45,352 nt of DNA from Saprospiraceae bacterium (lineage in GTDB: Bacteria; Bacteroidota; Bacteroidia; Chitinophagales; Saprospiraceae), in contig JAHDBF010000005.1 in the NCBI GenBank assembly GCA_020630525.1, positions 1 through 45,352 on the forward strand, given 5' to 3'. A program made the position numbers and the translations under genes. Positions 39,260-45,352 of this stretch are shown piece by piece. Within the stretch, counting starts at the first letter, position 1, and each line of letters starts with the position of its first letter. The notes under the pieces were generated by a model that did not search any database, was not told where the DNA came from, and worked only from the letters and a program-made list of their open reading frames with translations.

Positions 39260-40273
39260 TCAATTTTTCACCGTGCGGATGATAGAAGCAGCTACTTTGT
39301 ATGGATCAGCATTACTCGCAGGTCTTCTATCTTCTAACCATCCTTTCCATCCGCTTTCAACTGTAGCGATTGGTATTCTTATCGATGCGCCTCTGTCTGA
39401 AACTCCGTAAGAAAACTGATCAATAGCTTGTGTCTCATGTAAGCCAGTTAATCTTTCTTCGTTGTATGCTCCATAAACAGAGATTGCTTCTTTAATTCTT
39501 TCTTCAGGTCTAAATTTCTCACAAATATCTTCGTAAACCGATTTTTTTCCTGCTTTTCTCAATTTAGAATTTGAAAAATTGGCGTGCATACCAGATCCAT
39601 TCCAATCTCCCTTTACTGGCTTTGGATGCCAATCTATGACCAAACCATACTTTTCTGCTGTTCGTTCTAATATATATCTAGCGATCCAGATTTGATCACC
39701 AGCAGATTTTGCGCCTTTGGCAAATATTTGGAACTCCCATTGACCACACATTACTTCGGCGTTTATTCCTTCGATATTTAATCCAGCATCTATACAAAGA
39801 TCTAAGTGCTCTTCTACCAACTCCCTACCCACAGCATTGCCAGTACCTACGGAACAATAGTAAGGTCCTTGCGGAGCCGGATATCCATTTTCAGGAAAAC
39901 CAACTGGCTTATTTATTTCTGGATCGACGATTACATATTCTTGTTCAAAACCAAACCAGAAATCGTCATCATCATCGTCGATCGTAGCTCTACCATTGGT
40001 ATCGTGCGCAGTCCCATCAGAGTTTAACACCTCACACATTACAAAATAAGCGTTGTGTCTGCCAGGATCCTCATACACCGCAACAGGCTTCAAAAGCAAA
40101 TCAGAAGAACCACCTTTGGCTTGATTAGTCGAAGATCCATCATAAGACCACAATGGACAATCTTCGGGATTTCCTTTAAAACTTTTGGCATCAACCACCT
40201 TAGTTTTACTGCGCATTCCCTGTGTAGGTTGCGTACCATCTAACCAAATATATTCTAATTTAACTTTGCCCAT
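39260..40273 (-). CDS. glnA: Type II (eukaryotic-like) glutamine synthetase
   Basis: LEYIWLDGTQPTQGMRSKTKVV, WSYDGSSTNQA, WFGFEQEYVI, GINAEVMCGQWEFQIF, DWNGSGMHANFSN, DRGASIRIP; ORF runs to 40324 but homology begins at the internal ATG (40273). Confidence 0.93.
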   Translation of the reverse strand: MGKVKLEYIWLDGTQPTQGMRSKTKVVDAKSFKGNPEDCPLWSYDGSSTNQAKGGSSDLLLKPVAVYEDPGRHNAYFVMCEVLNSDGTAHDTNGRATIDDDDDDFWFGFEQEYVIVDPEINKPVGFPENGYPAPQGPYYCSVGTGNAVGRELVEEHLDLCIDAGLNIEGINAEVMCGQWEFQIFAKGAKSAGDQIWIARYILERTAEKYGLVIDWHPKPVKGDWNGSGMHANFSNSKLRKAGKKSVYEDICEKFRPEERIKEAISVYGAYNEERLTGLHETQAIDQFSYGVSDRGASIRIPIATVESGWKGWLEDRRPASNADPYKVAASIIRTVKN

Positions 40274-40447
40274 AGTTGAGAATTTATTGTATTTTATAAT
40301 CTGAGGCGAAAGTAATTCAGCCACAAGAAAATCGTCTAAAAAAAATCTATTAATTAGGTTTGAATATTTTTGTATTTTGTGATACCCATTAACAATATTT
40401 TGTAAATTAATCCTTGTATATCAACAACTTATAGACAGTAAAATATT

Positions 40448-41971
40448 ATGCCCACAGTACATTCTGACTCACTTTACTTATTGATAAAAAGCCTAACTAA
40501 AGCAGAAAAAAGGAACTTTAAACTCTTTGCAAATCGAATTAAAAGCAACAAAGATGGTCTGTATATACAAATGTTTGATTTTCTAGAAAAAGCCAAAATC
40601 TATAACGAAGAGAAAGTCAATAAGCGTTTTTCCAATTTAAAACCCAATGACATATCGAATCTTAAGAGACATTTATATACGCAAATATTAAAGAGCTTAA
40701 GACTTATACACACAAAAAAAGATGTGGATTTACAAGTAAGAGAACAGCTCGATAACGCTAAAATTCTCTATGGAAAAGGATTGTACTTACAAAGCCTAAA
40801 AATATTGCAGCGGATTAGGGAATTGACCAAATCTTCGGAACAAGAGATTATGAATCTTGAAGTTTTGGAATTTCAAAAATTAATAGAATCTAGACATATT
40901 ACTAGGTCAAGAAAAATTGAAAACAAGGTAGAATCACTCATTCGAGAATCAAAAAAATCTAGAAAACTTATTAGCAGAACGTCTCACCTCTCTAGTCTCT
41001 CATTAAAAATCCAAGGATTATATATAAAACTAGGATTCGTCAAAAATGATATGGAAAAATTTTTGGTGGAAGAATATTATGAAAGTAATAAACCTGATCC
41101 ATTGCAAAAAAACGCTGGATTTTATGAAGAAGTATTGTGGAATCAAAGTCTAGTGTGGCACCATTATATGTTGATGAATTTTGACAAGAGTCTTGACCAT
41201 TCTATAGCTTGGGTAGATGTATTCGACCGTAATGAAAGTATGCAAATCAAAGACCCCAGTTTATATATCAGAGGAATGCATTATGTATTGACAAATAATT
41301 TCTACTTACAAAATCAAAAAGACTATAAAGCATGGTTAAAAAGATACGAACAATTTAATGAAAAGCATGGAAAAGACTTTGATGCCACTACTCAGATTTT
41401 AAATTTCAACTATCTATATAATGCAAAAATAAATAGCCTTTTATTGTCAAATGAATACAAACAAGCGTTGACACTCATTCCTGAAATAATTGACGCTATT
41501 GAGCATTTTAAAATGAAATTGGATTCTCATAGGTCATTGATATTCTTTTACAAGATTGCTTGGTTGTATATTGCGGTTGGTGATTACCAAACTGCCATTG
41601 ACTATTTAAATAAGGTAATTTACAAAAGAAAAGACCACCTACGCTCAGACATTGTAAGTTATGCCAAGCTGCTTCACTTAATGTGTCACTATCATCAAGG
41701 CAATTATAAATTGATAGCAAATCTAACTACTGGAGTGAAGCGATCCTTAGAACTGAGCAATGAATATTGTCAAACTACTCAGGCGATTTTGGCATTTTTG
41801 AACAAAAACCCAAATTCTACCGACCAAAAGGCTGCAATATTAAAGTTAAACCGTAAATTGATGAAGACTTACTCGGAAAGTTATGAAAAAAGATGTCACA
41901 TTTATTTTAACTTTATCGGGTGGACTGAAAGCCTAACTGAGAATCAAAGCATGTATGAATACTATTCTTAA
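40448..41971 (+). CDS. Conserved helical-repeat (TPR-like) protein of unknown function
   Basis: 507 aa; helical composition; ALTLIPEIIDAIEHFK, WLYIAVGDYQTAIDYLNKVIY TPR-like units; no signal peptide. Confidence 0.75.
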   Translation: MPTVHSDSLYLLIKSLTKAEKRNFKLFANRIKSNKDGLYIQMFDFLEKAKIYNEEKVNKRFSNLKPNDISNLKRHLYTQILKSLRLIHTKKDVDLQVREQLDNAKILYGKGLYLQSLKILQRIRELTKSSEQEIMNLEVLEFQKLIESRHITRSRKIENKVESLIRESKKSRKLISRTSHLSSLSLKIQGLYIKLGFVKNDMEKFLVEEYYESNKPDPLQKNAGFYEEVLWNQSLVWHHYMLMNFDKSLDHSIAWVDVFDRNESMQIKDPSLYIRGMHYVLTNNFYLQNQKDYKAWLKRYEQFNEKHGKDFDATTQILNFNYLYNAKINSLLLSNEYKQALTLIPEIIDAIEHFKMKLDSHRSLIFFYKIAWLYIAVGDYQTAIDYLNKVIYKRKDHLRSDIVSYAKLLHLMCHYHQGNYKLIANLTTGVKRSLELSNEYCQTTQAILAFLNKNPNSTDQKAAILKLNRKLMKTYSESYEKRCHIYFNFIGWTESLTENQSMYEYYS

Positions 41972-44081
41972 ACACCTTATCCAAGCATTTTTACTGATTG
42001 CTTGTTCATGTATAGCTAACAACAACTTATCCGCTCAAGATATTCCTGTAGAATTGCAACAATTGCTCGAACAATATTTAGAAGAGCTTGATGCTGACGA
42101 ATTTGACATTACAGACATTATTATCCGATTAGAAGATTTTAAGAAAAGACCCTTAGAACTCAATACGGCAACTTATGAAGAACTCACGGAATTACTGTTC
42201 TTGACTGGACCCCAAATCCAAGCTTTAATTGATCATAGAATAAAATTTGGAGATTTACTTTCTATAGAAGAATTACAAAGTATTCCTGATTTTGATATTG
42301 AGACCATAAAGGCACTAGCTCCTTATGTGACCGTAAAAAAGAGCAATAGATTTAATTATTCGATTTTAAAAATGATGGCAGAAGGCCGTAACGAAGTCTT
42401 TTTAAAATGGAGGAGAATCATTGAAGAACAAAAAGGATTTATAAAAGATGAAGAAGGTACTTCCCCCTATCTTGGTGATCCCAATCGGTTATTTGTCAGA
42501 TACAGACATAACTACGAGAATAGGTTAAAATACGGATTTACACTAGAAAAAGATCCTGGCGAAGAGTTTTTCAAAGGTTCTAACAAGCAGGGTTTTGACT
42601 ATATGACTGCGCATTTATATTTAAAAGACTACACTAAGTTTTTAAAAGATTTGGCGCTTGGAGATTATACCGTGAGTATGGGACAAGGTCTAATTATGCA
42701 CAATAATTTTGGGTCAGGAAAATCAAGCTGGGTTAACTCTGTAAAAAAAGGTGGACGAGCTTTCAGAGCATATAACTCTGTAAATGAAAATGATTATTTC
42801 CGAGGTGCAGGAGCAACAATGCGTCCTTTAAAAAATATTGAATTAAGCCTATTTGGTAGTTATAAAAAGCTGGATGCTACGGTGGTAGAGCAAGACGATG
42901 AAGAAGATCCAGAGGCACCAGACGATGGAGGTCAAGCAGATTTTAGTTCGATAAGAACAGGAGGATTACATAGAACGCTATCTGAAATAGCTAATGAAAA
43001 AACCATCACTGCATTGCAATATGGTGGAATTGTAAAATACCAAAGAGACAGATTTCACTTTGCCGTAAATTATTTACAAAATGATTTTGGCGGAAATTTT
43101 GTTCCAAATACTGCGTTGTATAGAACATTCCAACAAATACCATCTGAACTTAATAATTTAAGTGTGGATTACTCTGTAAGAATTAAAAATTGGCACTTCT
43201 TTGGAGAATCTGCGTTATCAAACTATGATACTTGGGCCAATATTCACGGATTATTATTAGGTTTAGATAAAACTATTAGTGCATCGATAGTTTACCGTAA
43301 TTACAGTCGAGGTTACGTAGCCATCAACCCAAATGCATTTGGAGAATCATCAAGAATAAATAATGAAGAAGGCATCTATATGGGTGTAGAAATACGTCCT
43401 GTATACGCTTGGAAACTTTCTCTTTATGCAGATTTTTGGAAAAATCCTTGGGCAAGTTTCACTTCAAACAGACCAAGTTATGGCAAAGAATATCTAGCAA
43501 AATTAGACTATATTATTAAGAGAAAACTAAACATCTATGCTCAGATTATGTATGTAGATTTTGAGCAAAATGACTTTAGTGATACTACAATTAAGACAAT
43601 AGGAAACGCCAGAAGACTTAGGTTAAGAACACACGTTTCTTATAAGGTCAATAAGACTTTGGAATTAAGAAGTAGGGTTGAATTCCATTGGGCAAAGTTA
43701 GATGATAGCTATACGAGTAATGGAAATATTGCTTATGCTGACCTCATATATAAGCCAGCACAATCACCATTTTCTATGTCTGCAAGGTATATGATTTTTG
43801 ACACTGACGATTACAATTCTAGAATTTATACTTACGAAAATGATATACTTTATGAATTCTACATTCCTGCTTTCGCCAATAAAGGTTCTAGGTATTATGT
43901 AAATTTTAGATACAAAGCAACACGTTGGTTAACTGCGGAATTTAGGGTTGCAAGAACCCAATACGAAGATAGATTTGAATTTATCAATAACGAACGGGTA
44001 CAAGCAATCAGTTCTGGAAACAATCTAATTATTGGAGATAGTCAGACAGAAATCAAAGCGCAATTGGTTTTTAAATTTTAA
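41955..44081 (+). CDS. Outer-membrane beta-barrel protein with N-terminal helix-hairpin-helix (ComEA-like) domain
   Basis: 708 aa; signal peptide; LELNTATYEELTELLFLTGPQIQALIDHRIKFGDLLSIEELQSIPDFDIETIKALAPYV; long beta-strand-rich remainder ending AQLVFKF. Confidence 0.83.
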   Translation: MNTILKHLIQAFLLIACSCIANNNLSAQDIPVELQQLLEQYLEELDADEFDITDIIIRLEDFKKRPLELNTATYEELTELLFLTGPQIQALIDHRIKFGDLLSIEELQSIPDFDIETIKALAPYVTVKKSNRFNYSILKMMAEGRNEVFLKWRRIIEEQKGFIKDEEGTSPYLGDPNRLFVRYRHNYENRLKYGFTLEKDPGEEFFKGSNKQGFDYMTAHLYLKDYTKFLKDLALGDYTVSMGQGLIMHNNFGSGKSSWVNSVKKGGRAFRAYNSVNENDYFRGAGATMRPLKNIELSLFGSYKKLDATVVEQDDEEDPEAPDDGGQADFSSIRTGGLHRTLSEIANEKTITALQYGGIVKYQRDRFHFAVNYLQNDFGGNFVPNTALYRTFQQIPSELNNLSVDYSVRIKNWHFFGESALSNYDTWANIHGLLLGLDKTISASIVYRNYSRGYVAINPNAFGESSRINNEEGIYMGVEIRPVYAWKLSLYADFWKNPWASFTSNRPSYGKEYLAKLDYIIKRKLNIYAQIMYVDFEQNDFSDTTIKTIGNARRLRLRTHVSYKVNKTLELRSRVEFHWAKLDDSYTSNGNIAYADLIYKPAQSPFSMSARYMIFDTDDYNSRIYTYENDILYEFYIPAFANKGSRYYVNFRYKATRWLTAEFRVARTQYEDRFEFINNERVQAISSGNNLIIGDSQTEIKAQLVFKF

Positions 44082-44094
44082 TTCAACTAGTCGT

Positions 44095-45294
44095 CTAATA
44101 CAATAAATATTTCTCCCTGATCTTTTGAAAAGAATTGAGACCTGACTGCCAGTGGTCTCTTATTTCTTTTTCGGTCTTTTTCGCTAAGATTTGATTTCTT
44201 AATGATTTTGTTCCAGCTAGTTTTTCGAAGAAATTATTGTCAAGGAAAAAGTCAGTCTGATTATTTGGCAATCGATCAAATGCATCAATCACGTAATTTA
44301 AATTAAGTCTTGCTTGATTAAAAATGGAATCTACATTTAACTCAGACAATGACTTACCGAACACTACTTCATCTTTAAATTTTGGGTATTTAGCTCCAAA
44401 ATTTTCCTTTGGCATATAGGCAAATGACTTGTTGTTGTAATCAGTGTGTCCATATCTTTGGAATGGAGCATCAGTGCCTCTGCCTTCGTTAAAAGTTGTT
44501 CCTTCAAAAAAGCACAACGATGGATACAACTGTATAGACAGTGCATTAGGTAAATTGGGTGAAGGAGAAATCGGCAATTCATACCTAACTTCCCTATCAT
44601 AATTTTCGCAAGGAATGATGGTTAAGTCTAATTTTTTATCAGAATCCAACCATGATTCTCCTACCACCATCTTAGCGTACTCACCTATCGTCATTCCATA
44701 TGCAACAGGAACATTGTGTAAACCTACGAAAGATGTATACTCGTCCTCCATCAAAGGACCATCGATATAATGCGCATGTGGATTTGGTCTATCTAATACT
44801 ACAAACGGTATGCTCATATCTGCTGCAGTTTCCATAACGTAAGTCATCGTAGAAATGTACGTATAAAATCTTAATCCGACATCTTGAATATCAAATAAGA
44901 TTAGGTCGATGTCATTTAATATTTCGTGAGAGGGTTTTCGATTTTTACCGTATAATGACAAAATGGGAAGTCCTGTTTTTATGTCTTTGCCATCAGCGAT
45001 TTTTTCACCAGCATCAGCCTTCCCTCTAAATCCATGTTCGGGGGCAAATATCTTTTTTACATTTATTCCTAGAGCAAGTAAAGTATCTACCAAATGTGTA
45101 TTATCTATCTGACTAGTCTGATTAGCTACTATAGCTATAGATCGGTCTTTTATTAAAGGCAAGTATTTTTCTAATTGCTGTGCGCCTACCTTTAACTCAT
45201 TAGTCTTGGCCACACTATTTACTTGTGACTCTACAACCGATGCATTGCAAGAGAATAAAAAGAAAACAATACATAAAAGGACATTATAACTCAC
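44095..45294 (-). CDS. namZ: DUF1343 family lipoprotein (NamZ-like exo-beta-N-acetylmuramidase)
   Basis: 399 aa; lipobox FFLFSCNAS; SIAIVANQTSQIDNTHLVDTLLALGINVKKIFAPEHGFRGKADAGEKI, LPILSLYGKNRKPS, DLILFDIQDVGLRFYTYISTM, VLDRPNP, NEGRGTDAPFQRYGH. Confidence 0.9.
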   Translation of the reverse strand: MSYNVLLCIVFFLFSCNASVVESQVNSVAKTNELKVGAQQLEKYLPLIKDRSIAIVANQTSQIDNTHLVDTLLALGINVKKIFAPEHGFRGKADAGEKIADGKDIKTGLPILSLYGKNRKPSHEILNDIDLILFDIQDVGLRFYTYISTMTYVMETAADMSIPFVVLDRPNPHAHYIDGPLMEDEYTSFVGLHNVPVAYGMTIGEYAKMVVGESWLDSDKKLDLTIIPCENYDREVRYELPISPSPNLPNALSIQLYPSLCFFEGTTFNEGRGTDAPFQRYGHTDYNNKSFAYMPKENFGAKYPKFKDEVVFGKSLSELNVDSIFNQARLNLNYVIDAFDRLPNNQTDFFLDNNFFEKLAGTKSLRNQILAKKTEKEIRDHWQSGLNSFQKIREKYLLY

Positions 45295-45352
45295 GAAACG
45301 ATGTTTTACTAAATAAATCGCTCTAATATATTATAATTTTATTTAATATGTT

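Noticed and set aside
39709-40243. Plus-strand ORFs antisense to glutamine synthetase
   Set aside because: Shadow ORFs of a conserved enzyme gene.

Overview
The window is an AT-rich chromosomal segment from a Bacteroidota member. Several T9SS-type exported proteins suggest a Saprospiria-like lineage (inference). I see no rRNA, tRNA, CRISPR array, transposase or phage genes.

Main contents, left to right:
- A minus-strand PorP / OmpA-TPR / giant type-B T9SS adhesin operon (60-9223).
- Sir2 deacylase, lipB, a thioredoxin-fold protein with a dockerin-like tail, and an orphan peptide-type SBP.
- A 1920-aa HYR-repeat protein with two C-type-lectin domains.
- DUF2007, FMN reductase, an MBL-fold hydrolase, parA-parB and an FAD monooxygenase.
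- An accessory minus-strand block (24545-32419).
- hbd, a secreted unknown protein, a BadF-type sugar kinase, pfkA, an exported T9SS protein, dihydroorotase, type II glutamine synthetase, a helical-repeat protein, a HhH/beta-barrel protein and DUF1343 (NamZ-like).

The strongest candidate for an undescribed system is the accessory block at 24.5-32.4 kb. It holds a degenerate LytS-like sensor kinase that has lost its phospho-acceptor His (His to Asn), an intact LytS-like kinase and a LytTR response regulator in overlapping frames. Next come a protein kinase-like gene with degenerate motifs, a membrane zinc-ribbon protein, an acidic Ca-loop repeat protein and a beta-barrel protein. A 15-nt direct repeat with a 21-bp period, the geometry expected for LytTR binding, lies immediately upstream of this block. 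All functional assignments come from reading motifs by eye; no searches were run.
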